A stretch of DNA of 64,000 nucleotides from Mycobacterium szulgai (GTDB lineage Bacteria > Actinomycetota > Actinomycetes > Mycobacteriales > Mycobacteriaceae). The notes beneath the pieces are model-generated. The model did no database searches. It had not been told where the DNA came from and was given only the letters and a program-made list of their open reading frames with translations. Where the stretch lies: contig NZ_LQPW01000173.1 of NCBI RefSeq assembly GCF_002116635.1, forward strand, positions 1-64,000. The letters are read 5' to 3'. The position numbers and the translations under genes are program-made. Positions 1 through 7,436 of the stretch are shown here, one piece after another. How positions within the stretch are numbered: position 1 is the stretch's first letter; every line of letters starts with the position of its first letter.

Positions 1-82
1 CCTGCACACCAGAATCATCAACGACAACACACGACCACACCCGACCGCCACGCCGATTTATTCAGCGGACTCATATCAACTT

Positions 83-490
83 TCAGACGGCACTATGGCC
101 GGCCGAACGAGTCGAGGTCCGGCGCTGAGCGTTCAACTCGATGGCCTCGTTGATGAGTCCTTTGAACGCTTCGTCATCGAGCGTGTCGTCCTCGTGGATG
201 TCGATGGCACGCCTGGTATTGCCCTCGAGGCTCGAATTGAACAGCCCGGCCGGGTCGTCCAACGAGGCGCCTTTGGCGAAGGTCACCTTGACGTGGTTTT
301 GGTAGGTCTCGCCGGTGCAGATCATTCCGCCGTGCGACCAGACCGGAACCCCGCGCCACTTCCACTCTTCGACCACATCGCAGTCGACCTGCTTGATGAG
401 GGTGCGGATCCGGGCGAGCATGTCGCCCCGCCAATCGGACAGTTCTTTGATTCGGGCATCGATCTTCTCGCCAGCGCTAGCGTGGCTCAC
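83..490 (-). CDS. DUF1801 family protein
   Basis: A 135-residue protein of the DUF1801 (YdhG-like) alpha/beta fold, recognisable from the central stretch VVEEWKWRGVPVWSHGGMIC followed by a second block around HVKVTFAKGASL. The family has no firmly assigned enzyme activity. The GTG start lies in a GTGA overlap with the stop of the upstream VOC gene, so the two are almost certainly translationally coupled. It is the third gene of an AraC-VOC-DUF1801 operon. No signal peptide or membrane segment is seen. Bases 1-82, downstream of its stop, hold no recognisable gene. Confidence 0.8.
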   Translation of the reverse strand: MSHASAGEKIDARIKELSDWRGDMLARIRTLIKQVDCDVVEEWKWRGVPVWSHGGMICTGETYQNHVKVTFAKGASLDDPAGLFNSSLEGNTRRAIDIHEDDTLDDEAFKGLINEAIELNAQRRTSTRSAGHSAV

Positions 491-897
491 GGCACCTCCT
501 GGATGCGGACCATGTTGCCGGCGGGATCACGCAGGGCGCAGTCACGAACCCCATACGGCTGCTCCGTCGGCTCCTGGACCACCTCGGTATCGCCGGCCTG
601 CAACCGCTCGAAGGTGCCGTCGAGGTCTTTGGTGGCCAGCAGCAGCGTGCCGTAGGTGCCCTTCGCCATCATCTCGGTGATGACGCGGCGCTCCTCGTCG
701 GTGAGGCCGGGAGTGGCCGTGGGCGGGTACAAGACGATGGAAGTGTCGGGCTGGTCCGGAGGGCCAACGGTAACCCAGCGCATCCTGTCCTTGCCGACGT
801 CGAGCCGCACCTCGAAGCCCAGGGTGTCGCGATAGAACGCCAGGGATTCTTCGGGGTCCTCGTGCGGAAGGAAGCTCGAGTGAATGGTGATGTTCAT
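487..897 (-). CDS. VOC (glyoxalase/dioxygenase fold) family protein
   Basis: A 136-residue protein with one paired beta-alpha-beta-beta-beta unit of the vicinal oxygen chelate superfamily: an N-terminal SSFLPHEDPEESLAFYRDTLGF block and a C-terminal YGVRDCALRDPAGNMVRIQE block, typical of glyoxalase/bleomycin-resistance-type proteins. The substrate cannot be read from the sequence. The ATG overlaps the stop of the upstream AraC gene (ATGA) and its own stop overlaps the start of the DUF1801 gene (GTGA). An AraC regulator with a VOC protein and DUF1801 is a recurrent actinobacterial gene set, suggesting a small-molecule response or detoxification unit; that role is inferred. Confidence 0.85.
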   Translation of the reverse strand: MNITIHSSFLPHEDPEESLAFYRDTLGFEVRLDVGKDRMRWVTVGPPDQPDTSIVLYPPTATPGLTDEERRVITEMMAKGTYGTLLLATKDLDGTFERLQAGDTEVVQEPTEQPYGVRDCALRDPAGNMVRIQEVP

Positions 898-1349
898 GAC
901 TCCCACGCTAGGTGGAGCCCGGTGCAGGGCGCTTCTCGATTCCTGATCGGTCTGGTCACCTGCTTTTCCACACAGGACGGTATGCCCTCGGTGACGTGCG
1001 CCGTCTGTTCCCGATAGGTGCTGGGAGGCATGCCAACGAGCTCGGTGAATCGGGTGCTGAAGGTGCCCAGGGACGAGCAGCCGACCGCGAAGCACACGTC
1101 GGTTACCGAGAGATCGCCACGGCGCAACAGTGCCATCGCACGCTCGATGCGTCGCGTCATCAGATACGAATACGGCGATTCCCCATAGGCGATCTTGAAC
1201 TGGCGACTGAGGTGCCCGGCCGACATGTTCACCCCGCGGGCCAGCGCCTCGACGTTTAGCGGCTTGGCGTACTCCCGGTCCATCCGGTCACGCACCCGCC
1301 GCAACAGCTTGAGGTCACGCAGATGCTGGGCGTCCGCGGGTGTGCTCAC
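894..1349 (-). CDS. AraC family transcriptional regulator
   Basis: A 151-residue protein made almost entirely of the AraC-type double helix-turn-helix: helix 1 region ALARGVNMSAGHLSRQFK (about residues 36-53) and the signature segment SVTDVCFAVGCSSLGTFSTRFTELVG with P-S-TYR (about 80-113). It lacks a large ligand-binding domain, as in the short HTH-only subgroup. It starts with GTG 16 bases after the stop of the phosphodiesterase gene and overlaps the VOC gene by ATGA, so it is the first gene of a three-gene unit that it probably controls. Confidence 0.88.
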   Translation of the reverse strand: MSTPADAQHLRDLKLLRRVRDRMDREYAKPLNVEALARGVNMSAGHLSRQFKIAYGESPYSYLMTRRIERAMALLRRGDLSVTDVCFAVGCSSLGTFSTRFTELVGMPPSTYREQTAHVTEGIPSCVEKQVTRPIRNREAPCTGLHLAWES

Positions 1350-1365
1350 GTGGCTACGAGGCTGA

Positions 1366-2184
1366 TCAGGCCCGCTTGACTTCGAACGTCTCGCCGCACA
1401 CCACTGCGTGTACGGGGCCGTCGAATTCGGCCTTGGCCTCGGTGATCACATCCTCACGAGAGGTCCACGGCGGGATATGAGTCAGCAGCAATTCGCGGAC
1501 GCCGGCCTGCGCCGCGGCCCGCCCAGCCTCCGTGCCGGACAGATGCAGATCGGGCGGATTCTTCGGCGAATGCGTCCATGAGGCCTCGCAGAGAAAAACG
1601 TCAGCGCCACGGGCCAGCTCAACGAGTTGATCGCAAGCTCCGGTGTCGCCGCTGTACACCAGGCAGGCACCGCTGGGATCGGTGAACCGCATGCCGTACG
1701 ACTCGGTCGGGTGCGCAACCACCCTGGGCATCACGGTGAGCGCACCCACCGTCACCGGCTCACCGTCGACCCAGTGGTGGATGTCGAAGATGTCGGAGCA
1801 GTCGTCGATCTCGCCGCCGTACGGCGAGGACGCCGCCCCCAACCGCGACCAGGTGTCGCTCGGCCCGTACAACAACACCTTGCCGTCCGGGCGCGATGGG
1901 TGATAGCGACGCCACACAAATAGTCCCGGCATATCCAGGCAATGGTCGGCATGCAGATGAGACAACAGCACGTGCACCGAACCCGGATCAGTGTGCCGTT
2001 GCAGCGCGCCGAGCACTCCCCCGCCGAAGTCGATCACGATCGGCGGCGTGTCCGGAGCGCGGAGCAAGTAGCCGGACGCAGGCGAATCCGGACCCACCAC
2101 ACTGCCCGAGCAGCCGAGTACGGTTATTCGCACGGACACTACTGTGCCATGCCCGATACCACGATGGTAAAAACATCGCCGCAT
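1366..2184 (-). CDS. Metallo-beta-lactamase-fold cyclic-nucleotide phosphodiesterase (Rv1339-like)
   Basis: A 272-residue MBL-fold hydrolase, near-identical in layout to M. tuberculosis Rv1339, which has been described as an atypical class II cAMP phosphodiesterase. The dimetal motif H-x-H-x-D-H is at residues 76-81, with further metal ligands expected in VAHPTES, SGDTG and LLLTHIPP. The ATG start (MRRC) matches the M. tuberculosis protein length of 273; a GTG 16 codons later (VSVRITVLG) is an alternative. It closes the murI-containing gene string. The window also encodes two adenylate cyclases, so synthesis and removal of cAMP are both represented; that functional link is inference. Confidence 0.88.
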   Translation of the reverse strand: MRRCFYHRGIGHGTVVSVRITVLGCSGSVVGPDSPASGYLLRAPDTPPIVIDFGGGVLGALQRHTDPGSVHVLLSHLHADHCLDMPGLFVWRRYHPSRPDGKVLLYGPSDTWSRLGAASSPYGGEIDDCSDIFDIHHWVDGEPVTVGALTVMPRVVAHPTESYGMRFTDPSGACLVYSGDTGACDQLVELARGADVFLCEASWTHSPKNPPDLHLSGTEAGRAAAQAGVRELLLTHIPPWTSREDVITEAKAEFDGPVHAVVCGETFEVKRA

Positions 2185-2209
2185 TGGGTGACCAGAATCA
2201 TTCCCATAC

Positions 2210-3025
2210 CTATAAGACGTGGGTGTGACGCACAGGTTCAACGTTGGTAACAGCGGGCCCCAGGAAGCGTGCCGCCAGTCTTGTGAAGGCTTCGGGATCT
2301 CCCGTGGCTTCGAACACCCGCGTCGCCGGCGGCGCATCATGCGAACGCAGTAGGTCGGCTTCGGTGAGTACCCGGACCACTTGTTTAGCGGTCTCTTCGG
2401 CGCTGGAGACCAGCGTGACGTCCTCGCCCATCACCAGCTGAATCAGTCCCGACAGCAGCGGATAGTGCGTGCATCCGAGAACCAGTGTGTCGACCTCGGC
2501 GCGCTGCAGCGGCTCCAGATAACCCTCGGCCAGGCCCAGCACCTGACGTCCACTGGTGACGCCGCGCTCGACGAAGTCGACGAACCGTGGACACGCCACC
2601 GCGGTGATCTCGGTGTCGCGGGCAGCGGTGAATGCGTCCTGATAAGCGTGCGAGGCGATGGTGGCCTGGGTGCCGATAACCCCGATGCGGCCATTGCGGG
2701 TCGCCGCGACCGCTCGCCGTACCGCCGGCAGGATCACTTCGACGACGGGAACGTCGTAGCGTTCACGTGCATCACGCAGGCACGCCGCCGACGCCGAATT
2801 GCAGGCGATCACAAGCACCTTGACGCCGCGGTCCACCAAGTCGTCACCGATGGCCAGCGCGTGCGCCCGAATCTCGGGGATGGGCAGCGGTCCATACGGT
2901 CCGTTGCCGGTGTCGCCGACGTAGATGATGTCCTCGTCCGGCAGTTGGTCGATGATCGCGCGGGCAACCGTCAGTCCGCCGACGCCGGAGTCGAATACTC
3001 CGACGGGTGCCAACGGCGAGTTCAT
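2210..3025 (-). CDS. murI: Glutamate racemase
   Basis: Makes D-glutamate for peptidoglycan. The 271-residue length equals M. tuberculosis MurI. The N-terminal FDSGVGGLTV motif supplies Asp12, and the two catalytic cysteines are Cys75 (ACNSAS) and Cys185 (LGCTHYPLL). A longer upstream reading frame exists, but the ATG chosen overlaps the rhomboid stop (ATGA) and gives the canonical N terminus. Cytoplasmic. Its neighbours (rhomboid upstream, Rv1339-like gene downstream) are conserved in mycobacteria. Confidence 0.97.
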   Translation of the reverse strand: MNSPLAPVGVFDSGVGGLTVARAIIDQLPDEDIIYVGDTGNGPYGPLPIPEIRAHALAIGDDLVDRGVKVLVIACNSASAACLRDARERYDVPVVEVILPAVRRAVAATRNGRIGVIGTQATIASHAYQDAFTAARDTEITAVACPRFVDFVERGVTSGRQVLGLAEGYLEPLQRAEVDTLVLGCTHYPLLSGLIQLVMGEDVTLVSSAEETAKQVVRVLTEADLLRSHDAPPATRVFEATGDPEAFTRLAARFLGPAVTNVEPVRHTHVL

Positions 3026-3702
3026 GTCTTGACGTGCGACGAACGGAGGGCCTTCTTCCGTTCGCGAGCCTTGCGCTCCGGGCCGGACAGCAGATACGCC
3101 GCGACCACACCCGCGATTGCCCCGCACAGGTGGCCCTGCCACGACACTCCCGGGGTGCCGGGCAGCACGCCGAGCAGGACGCCGCCATAGATGAACAACA
3201 CGACGATGCCGACGACGATCTCCCACACCTTGCGGGTGAAGAACCCGAACACGATCAGGAACGCCAGCCAGCCGAAGATAAGGCCCGACGCGCCGATGTG
3301 ATTGCTCTCGCAGTGCACGCCGACGTACGGGCAGTGCATCCCGACATTGCCGATCAGCCACGTGCCGAAGCCACCGAGAATCCAGACGATGGCCGTGGCG
3401 AAAACGAACCGCGACAAGCCCGCGAGCGTCATCAGGAAACCGAGCACCAGCGCCGGGACGGTGTTGGCGATCAGGTGATCCCAGTTCGCGTGGAGCAGCG
3501 GCGCGAGGAGGATGCCCCACAGCCCGTCGGCCTCCAGCGGTCGGATGCCGTTGTGGTCGAGGCGATGATTGGTCAGGCTGTCCCACAGCTCGATGACCCA
3601 CAGCAGCACGACGAACGTGAGGATCGTGGCCCCGCCGACCATCCAGCGTGGCCGCTTCTCCGGCCGCGTCACCGGTGTGTTCGGGTGTCCCGTTATGCCC
3701 AT
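3022..3702 (-). CDS. Rhomboid family intramembrane serine protease
   Basis: A 226-residue polytopic membrane protein, homologue of Rv1337. Rhomboid active-site features are complete: Ser139 in GASG, His191 in WQGHLCG, and the HLIAN block in an earlier helix (Asn80, oxyanion side). About six hydrophobic segments are visible, starting near residue 22. Its ATG overlaps the last ten bases of cysM and its stop overlaps murI, so it is coupled to both. The C-terminal tail is basic (ERKARERKKA). Substrates are unknown; placement beside cysM and murI is conserved but does not reveal its role. Confidence 0.93.
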   Translation of the reverse strand: MGITGHPNTPVTRPEKRPRWMVGGATILTFVVLLWVIELWDSLTNHRLDHNGIRPLEADGLWGILLAPLLHANWDHLIANTVPALVLGFLMTLAGLSRFVFATAIVWILGGFGTWLIGNVGMHCPYVGVHCESNHIGASGLIFGWLAFLIVFGFFTRKVWEIVVGIVVLFIYGGVLLGVLPGTPGVSWQGHLCGAIAGVVAAYLLSGPERKARERKKALRSSHVKT

Positions 3703-4655
3703 AGCTGCCCTTCTAGCGCGTTTTCGGCATCATCCAGGCTACCGGCGTAGGCACCGGTGGACAGATACTTCCATCCGGCGTCGGCGACCACGAAGGCAAT
3801 GTCGGCGCGCTCACCGACTTTGGCGGCGGCGGCCCCGACCGCGAGCGCCGCGTGCAGCACCGCACCGGTGGAGATGCCCGCGAAAATTCCCTCGGCATCC
3901 ACCAGCTCGCGGGTGCGACGCACGGCGTCGGCGGCGCCGACCGAATACCGCGTGCTCAAAACCTCTTCGTCGTATAACTCCGGGACGAATCCCTCATCGA
4001 TGTTGCGCAGCGCGTAAACCCCTTCGCCGTAGCGCGGTTCGGCCGCCACGATAGTCACATCGGGGACCCGCTCACGCAGAAACCGCCCGGTACCCATCAG
4101 CGTGCCGGTAGTGCCCAAGCCCGCGACGAAGTGGGTGATCTCGGGCAAGTCGGCAAACAGCTCGGGTCCGGTCCCGCAGTAATGCGATTCGGTATTGGCC
4201 GGATTGCCGTATTGGTACAACATCACCCACGACGGGTTCTGCGCGGCGAGTTCCTTGGCCGTGGACACCGCGGTGTTCGACCCGCCCTCGGCCGGGGAGA
4301 AGATGATTTGGGCGCCGTAGAGTTCCAAGAGCTGACGCCGTTCCACCGACGTGTTCTCCGGCATTACGCAGATCAGCCGGTAGCCCTTCAGCCGCGCCGC
4401 CAGGGCCAGCGAGATACCGGTGTTTCCGCTAGTGGGCTCCAGAATCGTGGCGCCCGGAGCCAGCTGGCCGTCCCGCTCAGCCTGTTCGATCATCCGCAAC
4501 GCGGGTCGGTCTTTGATCGACCCGGTCGGATTGCGATCCTCGAGTTTGGCCCACAGCCGCACATGCGGCTCACCATCCCACTGCGGCGACAACCGCTGCA
4601 GACCGACCAGCGGCGTGTTGCCCAGGGCCTGCAACAGGGAGTCGTATCGCGTCAT
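3693..4655 (-). CDS. cysM: CysO-dependent cysteine synthase
   Basis: PLP enzyme that uses O-phosphoserine and the thiocarboxylated sulfur carrier CysO to make cysteine. It is 320 residues (M. tuberculosis CysM 323). The PLP lysine is Lys48 in NPTGSIKDRPA; the phosphate-binding loop TSGNTG and the GTTGT loop are present. It lies immediately downstream of cysO, with mec further upstream, the conserved mec-cysO-cysM set. It overlaps the rhomboid gene by ten bases. Confidence 0.97.
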   Translation of the reverse strand: MTRYDSLLQALGNTPLVGLQRLSPQWDGEPHVRLWAKLEDRNPTGSIKDRPALRMIEQAERDGQLAPGATILEPTSGNTGISLALAARLKGYRLICVMPENTSVERRQLLELYGAQIIFSPAEGGSNTAVSTAKELAAQNPSWVMLYQYGNPANTESHYCGTGPELFADLPEITHFVAGLGTTGTLMGTGRFLRERVPDVTIVAAEPRYGEGVYALRNIDEGFVPELYDEEVLSTRYSVGAADAVRRTRELVDAEGIFAGISTGAVLHAALAVGAAAAKVGERADIAFVVADAGWKYLSTGAYAGSLDDAENALEGQLWA

Positions 4656-4665
4656 GCGCTCCCGC

Positions 4666-4938
4666 TTATCCGCCCGCCACGGCGGGCAGGATAGTGACCG
4701 AGTCGCCGTCGGCTATTGCGGTGTCCAGCCCGCCGGAGAACCGTACGTCCTCATCGTTGACGTAGACGTTGACGAAGCGGTGCAGCTTGCCGTTATCGAT
4801 CAGGCGCTCGGAGATTCCTGAGTAGTTGGCCTCCAGATCGCTGATGACGGCGCCCAGCGTGTCGCCGTTCGCCGAGACACGCTTCTCGCCGCCGGTGTGG
4901 GGACGCAGGATGGTCGGAATTGAGACTGTGACGCTCAT
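4666..4938 (-). CDS. cysO: Sulfur carrier protein CysO
   Basis: A 90-residue ubiquitin/ThiS-fold protein ending in a free Gly-Gly (AVAGG), which becomes a C-terminal thiocarboxylate and delivers sulfur to CysM. The chain aligns with M. tuberculosis CysO (93 residues), with the RPHTGGEKRV and FVNVYVNDEDVR blocks intact. The gene sits 10 bases before cysM and 20 after mec. Confidence 0.96.
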   Translation of the reverse strand: MSVTVSIPTILRPHTGGEKRVSANGDTLGAVISDLEANYSGISERLIDNGKLHRFVNVYVNDEDVRFSGGLDTAIADGDSVTILPAVAGG

Positions 4939-4958
4939 GACGGCCTTTCTCGGTCTGG

Positions 4959-5381
4959 TCAGTATTGCTCGGCGATCTCAACCGGTTCCTCGGTGACAAC
5001 GCCGTCGACGATGCGGTAGCTGCGCAGCTCGTGCTGGTCTGGGTCGCGGGTGGACACCAGCACGTAGTGCGCGTCCGGTTCAGCGGCCAACTTTACGTCC
5101 GTACGACTCGGGTAGGCCTCGGTCGCGGTGTGTGAGTGATAGATGACGATCGCTACCTCGCCCGCCTCTTCCAGCGCACGCCACACTTTGAGCTGCTCGT
5201 GTGAGTCGAAGCGATAGAAGGTGGGCGAGCGCTCGGCGTTGGCCATCGGGATGTGCCGCTGGGGACGGTCGGAACCCTCCGGGCCGGCCAACACACCGCA
5301 GGCCTCGTCGGGATGGTCTCGGCGCGCGTGGGCGACCATGGCATCCACCAGATCGGCACGGATCACCAGCACCTCAACCAT
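4959..5381 (-). CDS. mec: Zinc metalloprotease Mec (CysO-cysteine hydrolase)
   Basis: A 140-residue JAB1/MPN (JAMM) protease that releases cysteine from the CysO-cysteine adduct. The complete JAMM set is visible: Glu26, His82-x-His84, Ser92 and Asp95 in the HSHTATEAYPSRTD region. It overlaps the upstream peptidase gene by eight bases (ATGGTTGA). M. tuberculosis Mec (Rv1334) is slightly longer at the N terminus; no good upstream start was preferred here. Confidence 0.95.
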   Translation of the reverse strand: MVEVLVIRADLVDAMVAHARRDHPDEACGVLAGPEGSDRPQRHIPMANAERSPTFYRFDSHEQLKVWRALEEAGEVAIVIYHSHTATEAYPSRTDVKLAAEPDAHYVLVSTRDPDQHELRSYRIVDGVVTEEPVEIAEQY

Positions 5382-6435
5382 CGCCCTCTGTGGTCGTGGA
5401 CAAGAATGCTCCGGGCAACATGTCGCGGTACGTCGGTATTCCGGCTACCGACTCGGCCGCGATCACTCCACCCAGGACGGCGCGGGCCAGGCAATCGGCC
5501 GCCGCCGCACCGACCGCGGTGACCAACTCCGTCTCCGGAGAAAGCGCAGCCGGCGTACCGACCGCCGGGGGCACCTCGACCGCGCCGGTCGCCAACGCGA
5601 ACACGGTATCCCCGTCCAGCGGCGTGTGCGCGGGCCGGATCGTGCGCGCCAACCCGTCCTGCGCTGCGATAGCAACCCGTCGACACCCCGCGGGACTCAG
5701 CGCGGCATCGGTGGCAACCACCGCAATCGTGGTGTTGAGCGGCCGCAACGTGGACGGCAGCTGTGCCAGCGCGCTTATCTGCTCGGGCGGCGGGACGGTC
5801 AATCCGAACGTTTCGATCAGTTCCGCCATCCAAGGCAGGCCGGTGGCTGGGTCGACGACGTCGCCGACGGCGTTCACCACCACCACCGCGCCGACGGTGA
5901 CGCCGGAAGGCAACGTCGTCGATGCGGTTCCGACACCTCCCTTGAGCGCACCGGCCCGGGCTCCCACTCCGGCGCCGACGGTTCCGACGGCGACGTCGGT
6001 GACACGACCGGCGGCGCTTTGCGCGGCCACACACGCCGCATAGCCGAACTCGCCCGTCGGCCGGCAATCCCAGCCGCCGACCGGCAGGTCGAAGATGGCC
6101 GCCGCAGGCACGATCGGCACCACACCGGCGCCCATCGCCACCCCGCGCTGCTGTTCTTCCAGCCAGCGCATGACGCCGTCGGCAGCGGCCAGACCGTAGG
6201 CGCTGCCACCCGCGAGCAGTACCGCGTCGACGTACCGCACGCTGTTGACCGGATCCAGCAGATCGGTCTCCCGAGTTGCCGGCGCGCCGCCGCGGCAGTC
6301 GACCGCACCAACCGTCCCGGGCGGCGTCAGCACCACCGTCACCCCGCTGGCCCAGCCGGAGCCGAGGGACGCATCGGGGGCCAGCCGCTGATAGTGGCCG
6401 ACTCGGATGCCGCCGACATCGGTGATGCAGTTCAT
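5374..6435 (-). CDS. P1/DmpA (S58) family N-terminal nucleophile aminopeptidase/hydrolase
   Basis: A 353-residue homologue of Rv1333. Members of family S58 (DmpA, BapA) are made as a precursor that cleaves itself before a Ser or Thr, which then becomes the nucleophile. The matching site is KGGVGT with Thr170 as the predicted new N terminus. Upstream hallmarks include the N-terminal ITDVGGIRVGH and the GGSAYGL segment. Residues before 170 would form the alpha chain. It overlaps mec, and a DUF2017 gene precedes it. The natural peptide substrate is unknown. Confidence 0.9.
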   Translation of the reverse strand: MNCITDVGGIRVGHYQRLAPDASLGSGWASGVTVVLTPPGTVGAVDCRGGAPATRETDLLDPVNSVRYVDAVLLAGGSAYGLAAADGVMRWLEEQQRGVAMGAGVVPIVPAAAIFDLPVGGWDCRPTGEFGYAACVAAQSAAGRVTDVAVGTVGAGVGARAGALKGGVGTASTTLPSGVTVGAVVVVNAVGDVVDPATGLPWMAELIETFGLTVPPPEQISALAQLPSTLRPLNTTIAVVATDAALSPAGCRRVAIAAQDGLARTIRPAHTPLDGDTVFALATGAVEVPPAVGTPAALSPETELVTAVGAAAADCLARAVLGGVIAAESVAGIPTYRDMLPGAFLSTTTEGDG

Positions 6436-6445
6436 CTCGCCGCCA

Positions 6446-7036
6446 TCAGGATGACCGAGACCCCATCAACACCAAGACCAGATACTCCTGCAACACGGTC
6501 AGCCACTGGTACACGTCGAAATGCGCGGCCAGCGGGTGGTCAGCGGGCAACCGCTCCGGTCCCTGCGGCCCGATCTCGAGCATGACCCCCAGCGTCAGCC
6601 GAAGGTCGTTGACCGCCGCGATCCAGGCGTTGGCGGCTTCTTCGGTCAGCTCGAACCGCCCGCCGTTAGGCGGCACCGTATCCAATAACAGCTGTGCGGC
6701 ACCACGTTTGGCCTCGATGATCTCCGGCTCGTGCAGGCTGCGCAGGGCGGCGTTGAGGCTTTCGGCGCTATCGAGGGCCAACGGGTTGTCGTCGTCCTCG
6801 GGTTTATGGAAATCCGGCAGTAGTCGACTCAACGTGGGGTCGCCCGGGCGTTGCGCATGTCCGGTCCGTATCCCGGTGATCTCCTCGAGTTCGTCTGAGG
6901 GAGAGGAGGATTGGCGCTCGTCGAGCAACCCGATCATGGCGCCTACCAGGTTCTTGAGCAGGGCCGCCTCGTGTGCGGCCAACGAAGACCGAAAACGGGG
7001 ACCGTTGCGGGTCTCAACGCGCTTCCATTTGCGCAC
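6446..7036 (-). CDS. DUF2017 family protein (Rv1332-like)
   Basis: A 196-residue soluble protein of family DUF2017, which in actinobacteria is almost always encoded next to clpS, as here. The GTG start gives the typical RKWKRVET N terminus. The protein is helical and acidic in the middle and ends in a hydrophobic EYLVLVLMGS segment. The persistent clpS neighbourhood suggests a link to the Clp N-degron pathway, but that is inference; no catalytic motif is seen. Confidence 0.88.
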   Translation of the reverse strand: MRKWKRVETRNGPRFRSSLAAHEAALLKNLVGAMIGLLDERQSSSPSDELEEITGIRTGHAQRPGDPTLSRLLPDFHKPEDDDNPLALDSAESLNAALRSLHEPEIIEAKRGAAQLLLDTVPPNGGRFELTEEAANAWIAAVNDLRLTLGVMLEIGPQGPERLPADHPLAAHFDVYQWLTVLQEYLVLVLMGSRSS

Positions 7037-7060
7037 GGTGGATCCGGATACCCTCGAATC

Positions 7061-7369
7061 TCACCGGTCCTGCTGCATCGTCGCCCACAAACCGGCGGCG
7101 TGCAGTTTGGACACGTCGACTTCCATGGATTCCCTGCTGCCCGCTGACACCACTGCCTTACCTTCGTTGTGCACCTGAAGCATCAGCTTGGTGGCATGCG
7201 GCTCGCTGTAGCCGAACAGCTTCTGGAATACATAGGTCACGTAGGTCATCAGATTGACCGGGTCGTCCCACACGATCGTGACCCATGGGGTGGCCGTCAC
7301 GTCGACGGGCGCAGACTCGCGCTGGCCGGTAGAGCCCGGCTTGGCAGGCGCTGACGCCGCAACAACCAT
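7061..7369 (-). CDS. clpS: ATP-dependent Clp protease adaptor ClpS
   Basis: N-degron adaptor that hands proteins with destabilising N termini to ClpC1P. The core is fully conserved: WVTIVWDDPVNLMTYVTYVFQKLFGY with the Asp pair that binds the N-terminal amine, then HATKLMLQVHNEGKA. ATG at 7369 gives 102 residues; another in-frame ATG two codons earlier (7375) is possible. A TATCCT hexamer at 7381-7376 (- strand) ends six bases before the 7369 ATG, the spacing expected for a leaderless transcript. It diverges from pncB1 across a short region with three GGATACCG repeats. Confidence 0.95.
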   Translation of the reverse strand: MVVAASAPAKPGSTGQRESAPVDVTATPWVTIVWDDPVNLMTYVTYVFQKLFGYSEPHATKLMLQVHNEGKAVVSAGSRESMEVDVSKLHAAGLWATMQQDR

Positions 7370-7375
7370 GGCCAT

Positions 7376-7429
7376 AGGATACCGAGCCCCAGGCGTGGAT
7401 ACCGAGCCCACTTCGGCAACCGGATACCG
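7376..7429. promoter_or_regulatory. Divergent clpS/pncB1 control region with three GGATACCG repeats
   Basis: The gap between clpS and pncB1 holds GGATACCGAGCCC at 7377-7389 and again at 7397-7409 (20-bp period), and a third GGATACCG at 7422-7429. All three are in the same orientation. The first overlaps the complement of the putative clpS -10 hexamer. Two-turn spacing suggests a protein-binding site; the regulator is unknown. Confidence 0.5.
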
Positions 7430-7436
7430 TTGCCCG

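Noticed and set aside
5201..6585. Plus-strand frames of up to 454 codons opposite the DmpA-type peptidase gene
   Set aside because: Antisense shadows caused by high GC; the minus-strand gene has clear family motifs.
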